From: an uncultured Bacteroidales bacterium
GTDB taxonomy: Bacteria > Bacteroidota > Bacteroidia > Bacteroidales > UBA932
Assembly: GCA_934667175.1 (NCBI GenBank)
Contig: CAKULN010000016.1
Span: 1-62,059 of the forward strand
Direction: 5' to 3'
Length of the DNA stretch: 62,059 nucleotides
Part shown: positions 1 to 8,480 of the stretch, one piece after another
Position numbering within the stretch: the stretch's first letter is position 1
Layout of the letters: each line of letters opens with the position of its first letter
The notes under the pieces: generated by a model
Told to the model about the DNA's origin: nothing
What the model saw: the letters and a program-made list of their open reading frames with translations, nothing else
Databases searched by the model: none
Made by a program: the position numbers and the translations under genes

Positions 1-15
1 ATAATTTAGAACGTT

Positions 16-948
16 ATGGGACTGTTTGACAGAGGAGTCAAGAAGACGAAGGAGGGCTTCTTTCAGAGGCTTTCAAGGTCGATAATCGGAAAGTCCAAGG
101 TGGACGACAGTGTCCTCGATGCCATCGAGGAGGCTCTTGTCGCGTCTGACATGGGAGTGGACACCACACTCAAGATCGTTGACAGCCTTGAGGAAAGGGT
201 CAGCAAGGACAAGTATATGTCCTTTGACGAGTTGGTGGACATGCTTCGGGACGAGATAGGAACACTTCTGGATGTCGATGGCGAGGAGTCGCCCAAGGAA
301 CCGTTCGATCTTACGAAGAAACCTCTTGTCGTGATGGTTGTCGGAGTGAACGGAGTCGGGAAGACCACGACCATCGGCAAACTTGCCGCCCGTTACAAGG
401 CCATGGGCAAGAAGGTGATGATCGGAGCCGCAGACACTTTCCGCGCCGCGGCCGTGGACCAGCTTCAGATCTGGGCAGACAGGGCCGGCGTTGAGATAGT
501 AAAGCAGGGCATGGGCTCGGATCCGGCCTCGGTCGCTTTCGACACGGTGAAGTCAGCCGTCGCCAAAGGTGCGGACATCGTCCTGATAGACACCGCCGGG
601 AGGCTCCACAACAGGATTGACCTGATGAACGAGCTGACCAAGATCCGCAACGTGATGCGTAAGGTCATTCCGGACGCCCCTCACGAGGTGCTTCTTGTGC
701 TTGACGCGTCCACGGGGCAGAATGCCTACCAGCAGGCCAAGGAATTCTCCCGGGCCACGGACATCACCTCGCTTGCGATCACCAAACTGGATGGCACGGC
801 GAAAGGCGGAGTCGTCATCGGAATCGTTGACCAGCTGAAGGTCCCTGTCAAGTTCATCGGAATCGGAGAAGGTATCGATGATCTGAAAGTGTTTGACAAG
901 AAGGAGTTCGTGGGGTCGTTGTTCTCCAGGGAAGATATTGACAAATAA
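16..948 (+). CDS. ftsY: Signal recognition particle receptor FtsY
   Basis: FtsY is the membrane-associated SRP receptor GTPase that docks SRP-ribosome complexes at the Sec translocon. The 310-residue protein has a short N-terminal helical (N) domain at about residues 1-95 and a GTPase (G) domain after it. The P-loop GVNGVGKTTT is at residues 110-119, followed by the DTFRAAA, DTAGR and TKLDGTAKGG motifs typical of SRP GTPases. The long acidic A domain of enterobacterial FtsY is missing, as is usual in Bacteroidetes. It is the first gene of a tight co-directional run, with pheT only 12 bases downstream. The start is the first ATG in the window; the promoter lies outside. Confident call. Confidence 0.97.
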   Translation: MGLFDRGVKKTKEGFFQRLSRSIIGKSKVDDSVLDAIEEALVASDMGVDTTLKIVDSLEERVSKDKYMSFDELVDMLRDEIGTLLDVDGEESPKEPFDLTKKPLVVMVVGVNGVGKTTTIGKLAARYKAMGKKVMIGAADTFRAAAVDQLQIWADRAGVEIVKQGMGSDPASVAFDTVKSAVAKGADIVLIDTAGRLHNRIDLMNELTKIRNVMRKVIPDAPHEVLLVLDASTGQNAYQQAKEFSRATDITSLAITKLDGTAKGGVVIGIVDQLKVPVKFIGIGEGIDDLKVFDKKEFVGSLFSREDIDK

Positions 949-960
949 AATATTACATAT

Positions 961-3402
961 ATGAAACTTTCTTACGATTGGCTTAAGGATTATCTGAAAT
1001 CCGATCTTACCCCGCAGCAGATAGCGGATGCTATGACAGCTATAGGAATTGAGGTCGACGGTGTCGAGGAGCAGGAAGAAATTCCTGGCGGACTTGCGGG
1101 AGTCGTTGTGGCCGAGGTGCTTGAGTGCGAGGCGCATCCTGATTCAGACCATCTTCACATCACAAAGGTGAATGACGGCACGGGCGAGCCTCTGACCGTT
1201 GTCTGCGGAGCTCCTAATGTGGCTGCCGGACAGAAGGTCCTTTTCGCAAGGATCGGAGCGGTGCTTCCTGGCGACTTCAAAATCAAGAAATCCAAGATCC
1301 GTGGTGTGGAGTCTTTCGGAATGATCTGCGCCGAGGATGAGCTCGGAATCGGCGACGACCATGCCGGCATCAAGGTTCTCCCTGCGGACGCGCCTGTCGG
1401 AACTCCGGCCAAGGAATATCTCCACCTAAAGACAGAGGCTGTCATTGAATATGAGATCACGGCCAACAGGGTGGACGCGGCGTCACACATCGGTGTGGCA
1501 CGCGACCTCTATGCCTGGATGACGCTCAATAATATTCCTTGCTCGTTCAAGTATCCTTCCGTGGATGATTGGAAACCTGGCGAGGGAAAAGGCATCCCTG
1601 TGGAGGTGCGGGACGCCACCGCCGCTCCACGCTATTGCGGGATCACGATCAAGGGCGTGAAGGTCGGACCGTCTCCGGAATGGCTTCAGAAGAAGTTGAT
1701 GTCCATCGGACTCAGGCCGATCGACAATGTTGTCGATGTTTCCAATTTCGTGCTTTTTGAACTCGGACAGCCTCTGCACACGTTCGACGCGGACAGGATA
1801 AGCGGCGGCAAGGTGATCGTGAGAAGAGCGGCCGAGGGAGAGAAGATCACCACTCTTGACGAGGTTGAGAGAAAACTTTCCGCGGAGGACATTGTGATCG
1901 CCAACGCCGACGGCCCGATGTGCATCGCCGGAGTGTTCGGCGGCATCGATTCCGGTGTCAAGGCCGACACCGTCAACGTCTTCGTCGAGAGCGCCTACTT
2001 CGACCCTGGCTCTATCCGCAAGACATCCAAGAGACATGCCCTCCAGACCGACGCCTCCTTCCGTTACGAGAGAGGAGCCGATCCCGGGATCAATGAATAT
2101 GCCGCCAAGCGCGCCGCCCTGCTCATCCAGGAGGTCGCAGGCGGAGAGATCGTCGGAGGGATCGAGGAGTTCTATCCGGCCAGAATTGAAAAGAATGTCA
2201 TCGACCTTGACTACGACCGCATCGAGAGGTTCATCGGCAAGAAGATCGGGCACGACACAATCGAAAGGATACTGGCCGCCCTTACCTACGAGTTCATCGA
2301 GAGGCGTGAGGGTGGCGCGAAGGTGGCCGCCCCGTCCTACATGATCGATGTGACGAGAGAGTGCGATGTCGTCGAGGAGATCCTCAGAATCTATGGTTAC
2401 AACAACATCGACCTGCCTCAGCACATGAAGATGTCCGTCAACGCCACCCCTTCACCGGAACCGGAGGCCATCCGCAACGGGATCTCCAATTTCTTGGCGG
2501 CCAACGGGTTTGTCGAGATAATGAACAACTCCCTCACCAAGGGCGCTTACTATAAAGGGCTTACAACCTACCCGGAAGAGAAGAGCGTGACGATCGTCAA
2601 CCCTCTGAGTTCGGACTTGAACGTGATGAGACAGACTCTCATATTCAGCGGCCTTGAGGTTGTCGCCTACAATCTGAACCGACAGATCTCATCTATGAAA
2701 CTCTTTGAATATGGCTCCGTTTACAGCCGTAATCCGGAAATGGACGGCAAGACACTGGCTTCCTACGAGGAACACCCGGCGTTCTCGATGTTCGTGACCG
2801 GAACTCCGGAGAAGTCGTGGAACAGCCAGCCGGGCAAGAGCAGCTTTTTCGAACTGAAAGGCTATGTGGATCTGCTGCTGAGACGCTTCGGCGCCAATCT
2901 CTACCAGATGGAGGCCACCGCGGCTCCCGCTGACATATTCAGTGAAGGTGTCGCTTACGCCCTTCCGGGCCAGCATCTGCCGCTTGCGGTCCTTGGAGCT
3001 GTAGCTCCGGCTGTCACCAAGAAATTCGGCATCCGTCAGCCTGTGTTCGCCGCCGAGATCAACTGGAACACTCTTTTCCAACTGGTCAAGAGGGACAAGG
3101 TAGCCTTCAAGGAGATGCCTAAGTTCCCTGAGGTCAGGAGGGATCTCGCCCTGCTGCTTGACGAGAGCGTAAGTTATGCGGATCTCTACAAGAGTTCGTT
3201 CAAGGCCGGTAAGAAACTTCTCAAGCAGGTCACCTTGTTCGATGTCTATCGTGGAGACAAGATTCCTGCGGGTAAGAAGCAGTACGCGCTTGGATTCGTG
3301 CTTCAGGATCTGGAGAAGACCTTGACCGACGAGGATGTGGAGAGGATAATGAAGAAACTTCTCTCCACATTCCAGAACGAGTTCGGGGCTACATTAAGAT
3401 GA
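961..3402 (+). CDS. pheT: Phenylalanine--tRNA ligase beta subunit
   Basis: Beta subunit of the cytoplasmic heterotetrameric phenylalanyl-tRNA synthetase, which charges tRNA-Phe. At 813 residues it has the full bacterial length. Regions recognised in order: the EMAP-type tRNA-binding domain (about residues 40-150, with HPDSDHLH and VCGAPN motifs), the B3/B4 editing region, the B5 domain, the catalytic-like core, and the C-terminal FDX-ACB anticodon-binding domain (starts near FPEVRRDLALLLDE). The alpha subunit pheS is not adjacent, so the two subunits are encoded apart here. Spacing to ftsY is 12 bases and to the next gene 4 bases, which suggests one operon. Confidence 0.97.
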   Translation: MKLSYDWLKDYLKSDLTPQQIADAMTAIGIEVDGVEEQEEIPGGLAGVVVAEVLECEAHPDSDHLHITKVNDGTGEPLTVVCGAPNVAAGQKVLFARIGAVLPGDFKIKKSKIRGVESFGMICAEDELGIGDDHAGIKVLPADAPVGTPAKEYLHLKTEAVIEYEITANRVDAASHIGVARDLYAWMTLNNIPCSFKYPSVDDWKPGEGKGIPVEVRDATAAPRYCGITIKGVKVGPSPEWLQKKLMSIGLRPIDNVVDVSNFVLFELGQPLHTFDADRISGGKVIVRRAAEGEKITTLDEVERKLSAEDIVIANADGPMCIAGVFGGIDSGVKADTVNVFVESAYFDPGSIRKTSKRHALQTDASFRYERGADPGINEYAAKRAALLIQEVAGGEIVGGIEEFYPARIEKNVIDLDYDRIERFIGKKIGHDTIERILAALTYEFIERREGGAKVAAPSYMIDVTRECDVVEEILRIYGYNNIDLPQHMKMSVNATPSPEPEAIRNGISNFLAANGFVEIMNNSLTKGAYYKGLTTYPEEKSVTIVNPLSSDLNVMRQTLIFSGLEVVAYNLNRQISSMKLFEYGSVYSRNPEMDGKTLASYEEHPAFSMFVTGTPEKSWNSQPGKSSFFELKGYVDLLLRRFGANLYQMEATAAPADIFSEGVAYALPGQHLPLAVLGAVAPAVTKKFGIRQPVFAAEINWNTLFQLVKRDKVAFKEMPKFPEVRRDLALLLDESVSYADLYKSSFKAGKKLLKQVTLFDVYRGDKIPAGKKQYALGFVLQDLEKTLTDEDVERIMKKLLSTFQNEFGATLR

Positions 3403-3406
3403 GGCT

Positions 3407-4126
3407 ATGAGAAGGGTTCTCCGATTTTTTCTGGTCTTTGTGGCTGTGGCGGCGGCTGTCATCTCTTGTGGCGGCGGAGGCCGTGTGATACCGGTTCGCA
3501 AGATGGAGATGATCTACAGGGAGATGTTGTTGGCGGATCAGTGGCTTGCAGAGAACCCTGACAAGAAAGGAATGGCTGACACCACGTGGTTCTATGAGCC
3601 GATTTTCGAGAGATATGGCTTCACGCTTAAGGATTATCAGATAAGTGTGGACCATTACTTGAACGATCCGAAACGTTATGCGGAGATGATTGGCCGTGTT
3701 GAGGATGGATTGAAAAAGGACTTGTCCGCCCTGAATGCTAAAATCGAGTTGGAGGACAGGCTCCAGCATGAGGCCGATTCGATTGTCAGGGCCTGGAAAT
3801 CGGTGAAGGCCAAACCGTTCAGGTCATTCCTTGACGTGTTTGAAGTCGATGCGATGACTGACCGGGTCGGGATTGAGAAGGACACCTTGGGTGTTTACCG
3901 TCCGGTTCCTGTTGTGGAGGATACGGTTTTCCATGGTCCGTGTCTTGTGATAAGGGATACGACCGGAATCGCGCCAAGTAAGGATTCGATACCACCCATG
4001 GCGAAGGCGATAGACCAAGCCGCCGAATTGAAGCCGATGCCGGTCCGTGGCATCGTTCCAGGGAAGGCCGTCAAAAGATTGGAGTTGACTCCGGTTAAAG
4101 ATTTGTTGATCAGGAATGATGAATAA
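3407..4126 (+). CDS. DUF4296-type lipoprotein
   Basis: Predicted lipoprotein of 239 residues. A signal peptide runs to about residue 20 and the lipobox VISC places the lipidated Cys at residue 21. The segment after it (KMEMIYREMLLADQWL, then a YGFTLKDYQISVDHYLNDP-like stretch) matches the DUF4296 pattern of small Bacteroidetes lipoproteins of unknown function. The C-terminal third is unstructured-looking and carries no recognised domain. The gene starts 4 bases after pheT and overlaps the following amidohydrolase by 11 bases, so it is probably translated as part of the ftsY-pheT operon. Its role is unknown; the call rests on the motif pattern. Confidence 0.75.
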   Translation: MRRVLRFFLVFVAVAAAVISCGGGGRVIPVRKMEMIYREMLLADQWLAENPDKKGMADTTWFYEPIFERYGFTLKDYQISVDHYLNDPKRYAEMIGRVEDGLKKDLSALNAKIELEDRLQHEADSIVRAWKSVKAKPFRSFLDVFEVDAMTDRVGIEKDTLGVYRPVPVVEDTVFHGPCLVIRDTTGIAPSKDSIPPMAKAIDQAAELKPMPVRGIVPGKAVKRLELTPVKDLLIRNDE

Positions 4127-5309
4127 TAGAATAGCAGCTGAATATGTCTTCACATTGGATGAGGACAAGCCGATCAGAAATGGGTTTGTGGAGTTTGACG
4201 ATGACGGGACCGTGACATCCGTGGGTGAATGTCCGGCTCCTGAAAGCGAGACTGACTTTGTGAGAGGGGCTATAGTGCCGGGATTTGTCAACACTCATTG
4301 CCATCTGGAACTGTCTTATTTGTGGAAAGCTTTCCGCAAGGGTACCGGCATGGCCGGGTTCATCGACCAGATCAACGCGATGAGGGACAACAAGAGCCTT
4401 GAGGAGAAACTCCGTGACATAAAACACTGGATGAACGTGATGTGGGACAGAGGAGTCTCTGCGATGGCGGACATCAGCAATTGCTCTGACACTTTCGCTG
4501 TCAAGAAAACGTCTCCGATGTACACAAGGACTTTCCTCGAAGTCTTCGGGACAGAGTCTCAGGACTGCGATTCCGTGATGGCGGCCGTGAGAAAATTGCA
4601 GGCCGATGCGGAAAGTTATGGTCTTGACGCCGCTCCTACACCTCATTCGTGCTATACGATGAGTCCGGAACTCGTCACGGCGGCCTCCTCTGACGGTCTG
4701 AAATCGGGTTTTCTGTCGTATCATTCCGAGGAAACGGAAGAGGAGGAAGACATGCTCAAGTACGGAAGCGGGGCGATGTGGAACAACCGCAAGGCCGCCG
4801 GCATGAGTGTACCGCCGGTGACGGGCAAGTCTTCGCTGCTCTATTTCATTGACCGTCTGGAAAAGGCGCATCCCGCTCCGTTCGACGAGCACATCCTGCT
4901 GGTGCATGAGGTCTGCATGGATCAGGAGGGGATCGATGCGGTGAAAAGCGTGATGAAACATCCTTTTGTGGCTCTTTGCCCATTGTCGAACATATTCATT
5001 GGCAATGCCCTGCCTCCTGTGCCTTTGATGCGCAGGAATGGCTTGAAGATCACTGTCGGCACCGACTCGCTATCAAGCAATGACGATCTGGACATGGTGA
5101 GGGAACTTCACTGTCTTCAGACCGGTTTCCCGGAAGTCGAATTGAATGAACTTCTTGTCTGGGCATGCCGCAATGGAGCGGAATTCCTGTCAAAGGAGAG
5201 TGAATATGGCCGCATAGCGGTTGGGATGAAGCCTGGGCTTGTAAGGATTGACAATCTTGGCCCCGATTGTAGGATTACGACTGAAAGCGCTTCACGTAGA
5301 ATTATTTAG
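4116..5309 (+). CDS. Amidohydrolase-family deaminase-like enzyme
   Basis: A 397-residue metal-dependent hydrolase of the amidohydrolase superfamily. The N-terminal metal site is NTHCHLELS (His61 and His63); further family motifs are SYHSEE in the middle and TDSLSSNDDLD near the C-terminus, the latter supplying the usual metal-binding Asp. The family includes cytosine, S-adenosylhomocysteine and aminodeoxyfutalosine deaminases; the HxHLELS form resembles aminodeoxyfutalosine deaminase of the alternative menaquinone route, but no other futalosine-pathway gene is in the window, so that is inference. Start ATG at 4116 overlaps the previous gene; an ATG at 4119 is equally possible. The downstream radical SAM gene begins 2 bases after the stop. 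Confidence 0.82.
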   Translation: MMNNRIAAEYVFTLDEDKPIRNGFVEFDDDGTVTSVGECPAPESETDFVRGAIVPGFVNTHCHLELSYLWKAFRKGTGMAGFIDQINAMRDNKSLEEKLRDIKHWMNVMWDRGVSAMADISNCSDTFAVKKTSPMYTRTFLEVFGTESQDCDSVMAAVRKLQADAESYGLDAAPTPHSCYTMSPELVTAASSDGLKSGFLSYHSEETEEEEDMLKYGSGAMWNNRKAAGMSVPPVTGKSSLLYFIDRLEKAHPAPFDEHILLVHEVCMDQEGIDAVKSVMKHPFVALCPLSNIFIGNALPPVPLMRRNGLKITVGTDSLSSNDDLDMVRELHCLQTGFPEVELNELLVWACRNGAEFLSKESEYGRIAVGMKPGLVRIDNLGPDCRITTESASRRII

Positions 5310-5311
5310 CT

Positions 5312-6067
5312 ATGATGCGAGAAGAATTGGTCTTTGGCCCTATCCATTCCAGACGTCTTGGCTCCTCGCTGGGAATCAACCTGCTTCCGACAAAAGGCAA
5401 ACTGTGTAACTTTGACTGCGTCTATTGCGAATGCGGTTGGAACAAGGACGGCAGGGGAGACAGGCGGCTCCCGACAGCCCCGGAGCTCCGCGAGACACTT
5501 GCCGTGAAGCTCAGTGAATGCCTTTCGCAAGGAACTCCGATTGATTCGATCACGTTTTCCGGTGACGGTGAACCGACACTGAATCCGGATTTTCCGGAGA
5601 TTATTGACATCACTCTGGAACTCAGGGACAAATATTACCCGAAGGCTGTGGTTTCGGTGCTTTCGAATGCCACAAGGTTGTTCCGTCAGGAGGTCTTTGA
5701 CGCTTTGAGGAAGGTCGACAATCCGATCCTTAAGATTGACGCTCCGACAGATGTGTTGGCCTCAAGAATCAACCAGCCGCAGGGTGAGTATCATGTTGAG
5801 GACGTTGTCCGTGACATGATGCGTTTTGAAGGCGATTTCGTGCTTCAGACGATGTTCTTGAAATCTCCGTCGTTCGACTCCTCGTCACCGGAGGTGCTGG
5901 AGGGTTGGATGGACATTGTCCGGAAGCTGAGGCCGAGGGAGGTCATGGTCTACACTTTGGACAGGGAGGCTCCGGCCCAAGGACTTGAGAGATTTTCTGT
6001 GGAGCGGATGACGTCTTTGGTCAAACCTTTGATTGAGGAGGGTTTTGTGATACAGATAAAAGGGTAA
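5312..6067 (+). CDS. COG0731-type radical SAM protein
   Basis: A 251-residue radical SAM enzyme. The 4Fe-4S site is CNFDCVYC (Cys32, Cys36, Cys39), preceded by FGPIHSRRLGSSLGIN, the signature of the COG0731 Fe-S oxidoreductase group related to wyosine-synthesis enzymes. The SGDGEPTLNPDF segment corresponds to the SAM-binding GGE-like region. Substrate is unknown; many Bacteroidetes carry this protein as an orphan. It follows the amidohydrolase with 2 bases between them. The initiator may be either of two consecutive ATG codons (5312 or 5315). The stop is followed by a 26-base spacer and deoC. Confidence 0.85.
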   Translation: MMREELVFGPIHSRRLGSSLGINLLPTKGKLCNFDCVYCECGWNKDGRGDRRLPTAPELRETLAVKLSECLSQGTPIDSITFSGDGEPTLNPDFPEIIDITLELRDKYYPKAVVSVLSNATRLFRQEVFDALRKVDNPILKIDAPTDVLASRINQPQGEYHVEDVVRDMMRFEGDFVLQTMFLKSPSFDSSSPEVLEGWMDIVRKLRPREVMVYTLDREAPAQGLERFSVERMTSLVKPLIEEGFVIQIKG

Positions 6068-6093
6068 ATGAATATAAAACTTTAAGTGATAAT

Positions 6094-6987
6094 ATGGAAT
6101 CTTTGTTTGCAAAGTACGGTTACACTCCTGATAAGGAAAATATCAGCAAGAGGTTGGACGCCATCGCGGCCAACATCGACAATGTGACTTCTCCCGAAGT
6201 CCTTAAGAATTGCATGTCGTTGATGGACTTGACGACACTCCACACGGAGGACACTCCGGAATCAGTGAAGAAACTTGTGGGCAAGGTCAACTCTTTTATG
6301 AAAGATTTTCCTGAGTACCCTCTTCCCGCGTCCGTTTGCGTGTTCCCGAACTTCGCCTCTGTAGTCAGAGAGAATCTGGCGAGCTCCGAGGTGCATGTCA
6401 CGGCTGTGGCGGGATGTTTCCCGACATCCCAGAGCTTCATCGAGGTGAAGGTCAAGGAATGCGAGATGGCTGTGGAGGCCGGCGCTGATGAGATTGACAT
6501 AGTACTGGCCCTTAACGCTTTCATGGCTGGAAACGAGGAAGACGCCCGTAAGGAGATCCGAATGATGCGCGCGGCTGTTGACGAGGCGGCGGCAAAGGCT
6601 GGACGCAAGGTTACCCTGAAGGTTATCCTTGAGACAGGATTGCTGATAACTCCTGAGAACATCGCCAACGCGTCATTTCTGGCGATGGAGGAAGGGGCTG
6701 ACTTCATCAAGACTTCCACCGGCAAGGTCAGCGTCAACGCCACACCGATGGCGGCTTACATCATGTGCGAGAGCATCAAGGCTTTTCACGAGAGAACCGG
6801 CAGGAAAGTCGGGTTCAAGGCCGCGGGCGGCATCTCCACATCGAAAGACGCGGTCTGCTATCATTCCATAGCCAAGACAATTCTTGGAAGTGACTGGATC
6901 AACAGGGATCTGTTCCGCTTCGGCGTAAGCCGCCTGGCGAACTCCCTGATGTCATCGATCGAACAGAAGACAGTGGTCTATTTCTAA
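6094..6987 (+). CDS. deoC: Deoxyribose-phosphate aldolase
   Basis: DeoC cleaves 2-deoxy-D-ribose 5-phosphate to glyceraldehyde 3-phosphate and acetaldehyde in deoxynucleoside catabolism. The 297-residue TIM-barrel protein carries the Schiff-base lysine in FIKTSTGK (Lys206), the second active-site lysine in GFKAAGGI, and the family motifs VCVFPNF and EIDIVL. It has an N-terminal extension of about 35 residues compared with short bacterial DeoC, which is common in Bacteroidetes. It is the last gene of the co-directional run. The stop codon (6985-6987) lies one base from the stop of the convergent phosphatase gene, so there is no room for a separate terminator between them. Confidence 0.96.
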   Translation: MESLFAKYGYTPDKENISKRLDAIAANIDNVTSPEVLKNCMSLMDLTTLHTEDTPESVKKLVGKVNSFMKDFPEYPLPASVCVFPNFASVVRENLASSEVHVTAVAGCFPTSQSFIEVKVKECEMAVEAGADEIDIVLALNAFMAGNEEDARKEIRMMRAAVDEAAAKAGRKVTLKVILETGLLITPENIANASFLAMEEGADFIKTSTGKVSVNATPMAAYIMCESIKAFHERTGRKVGFKAAGGISTSKDAVCYHSIAKTILGSDWINRDLFRFGVSRLANSLMSSIEQKTVVYF

Positions 6988-6988
6988 A

Positions 6989-8335
6989 TTACATTCCGGC
7001 CACGCCGGTGCGCTCTTTACCGCCGTTGTCCTTGACGATGTGCTCGTCAGAGATGGCGGCGGCTGTTTTTACGAGATAGTCACGGATGTCGTTCCATTTG
7101 TAATACGGCCCTCTGAATGAGTTGACGGCCGGTATGGTGGTCTCCTTGTCGTTGTAGACAAACTTGACAAGCACGTCACCTTTCTTGTTTTTGAAAAAGA
7201 TCATCTGGAGGTTGGACGCCATTGGCATCATCTGGAAATCGAACCAGTGTTCATGCACGTCTGATGACTTCCAGCGATTCTCCATTCCGGCGATGCCGAT
7301 AGTTCCGATGAGGGGCAGGAGACCCACATCGTGACCGAACCTCAAATCCGCCGCTCTGTCGCTGCCGGGTTTGAGCGCGGCGTCGGCTTTCGTGACAAAG
7401 TCCTCGATGAGCGGCTTAGCGATTGAGGAGACATATTCACCCTCCTCCTTTGATATTCCGAAACTGTAGTAGAGTTTGTCGTTTCTTGAGATCCAGAGCC
7501 CGACAAGCTCGTCATTCGTGAAGTGGCTGAATATGTCGGGGCGGGATTGGGTGTTGGGACTGATCCCGCCAGCAAGGAACACGTCGTCCATGAATTCTTT
7601 GGGTTTCCCGATAAGTTCCGTCGCCTTGGCGGTGTCATTGAAGATCGCTGAGAAGAACCTTTCGTAGGAGACCAAACTGTCCAGCAGGTGACGCCTCAGG
7701 ACGTTCGAGCCTTTGAGCACGTCCTTGGTGTTGAGATCCATACTGATGTAATCCAGGTACTTAGGCCCAGTGACATAGTGGAACTTCAGGCTGCCAGTCT
7801 CCTCTTGAAGCGAGGCTGTGAAATTGGCCATGCTGACCAGACATCTTGGCCAGTAGCTCGAGACGCATTCTACTTCATGACGCTTTCCCTTGAACACCTC
7901 AGGATAGTTCGCCTGCATCCTGGCCGCGATTCCCCGGTGCTCGGCCGCGCCTCTTTCCGTCAGCATTCCGAACATCCCCTGGTGCTCCTTGTTGAGGGAA
8001 TCGATCTGAGCCTTGAGTTCTTTGCCTTCCTCGGTAAGCAATCCGGCTTTCTCCGCCGCCGAGAGATTATCCACGGCTCCCTTGAAAAGTCCCGAACTGG
8101 TGTGGTAGCGTGACCCGTGCCTGCCGTAGTGGCTGATGTAGAATGGCTTGTAGCCTTTTGGGGCTTTTGTGAGCTCCGAAGAGGCATATTCATAATAATG
8201 ATAGACCCCGCCGGCCCTTTCCGGATTGCCGTCAATCAGGTTTTTGTACGACTGGGCTGTCGCCGGGAAATAGAATGAGCTTACTATCAATGATATGGAT
8301 GCCACCTTGGCGGCGCTTTTCAGAAATGTTCCCAT
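6989..8335 (-). CDS. Secreted histidine acid phosphatase (clade 2)
   Basis: A 448-residue exported phosphatase. The N-terminus has a signal peptide ending near FPATAQS. The catalytic motif GRHGSRYH (residues 71-78) gives the phosphohistidine, and FGHDVGLLPL supplies the His335-Asp336 proton-donor pair of branch 2 histidine phosphatases (acid phosphatase, phytase, multiple inositol polyphosphate phosphatase). Inositol phosphate would be a reasonable periplasmic substrate, but most related MINPP enzymes use HAE rather than HD, so the substrate is open. The gene is convergent with deoC and divergent from the lipoprotein at 8481. A minus-strand promoter (8361-8391) sits just upstream of the ATG. 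Confidence 0.85.
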   Translation of the reverse strand: MGTFLKSAAKVASISLIVSSFYFPATAQSYKNLIDGNPERAGGVYHYYEYASSELTKAPKGYKPFYISHYGRHGSRYHTSSGLFKGAVDNLSAAEKAGLLTEEGKELKAQIDSLNKEHQGMFGMLTERGAAEHRGIAARMQANYPEVFKGKRHEVECVSSYWPRCLVSMANFTASLQEETGSLKFHYVTGPKYLDYISMDLNTKDVLKGSNVLRRHLLDSLVSYERFFSAIFNDTAKATELIGKPKEFMDDVFLAGGISPNTQSRPDIFSHFTNDELVGLWISRNDKLYYSFGISKEEGEYVSSIAKPLIEDFVTKADAALKPGSDRAADLRFGHDVGLLPLIGTIGIAGMENRWKSSDVHEHWFDFQMMPMASNLQMIFFKNKKGDVLVKFVYNDKETTIPAVNSFRGPYYKWNDIRDYLVKTAAAISDEHIVKDNGGKERTGVAGM

Positions 8336-8360
8336 TTTTTTTACCGTTTTTTGCTGTCGG

Positions 8361-8391
8361 CAAAGATAGAAAATCGCCCTTGAATTATCAA
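8361..8391 (-). promoter_or_regulatory. Bacteroidetes-type promoter of the phosphatase gene
   Basis: On the minus strand TTG (8389-8391) is followed by 20 bases and then TATCTTTG (8361-8368). This fits the Bacteroidetes -33/-7 arrangement and lies 26 bases before the phosphatase start. Confidence 0.65.
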
Positions 8392-8447
8392 GGAAGGACG
8401 ATTTTTAACTTAGCCGTTGAATATTTCAATCCACGGTTACCGGATCC

Positions 8448-8455
8448 TACCTTTG
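8448..8455 (+). promoter_or_regulatory. Bacteroidetes -7 element (TACCTTTG)
   Basis: TACCTTTG lies 25 bases before the ATG of the lipoprotein gene at 8481. I see no clear -33 element at the expected distance, so only the -7 part is annotated. Confidence 0.5.
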
Positions 8456-8480
8456 CATCGTAACTAAAACCAACTGAACA

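Noticed and set aside
1483..2424. A 313-residue open frame on the minus strand
   Set aside because: It lies fully antisense to pheT, has no recognisable domain, and arises from codon bias of the sense gene. Similar long antisense frames at 4110-4961, 24542-25492 and 48860-49852 were dropped for the same reason.
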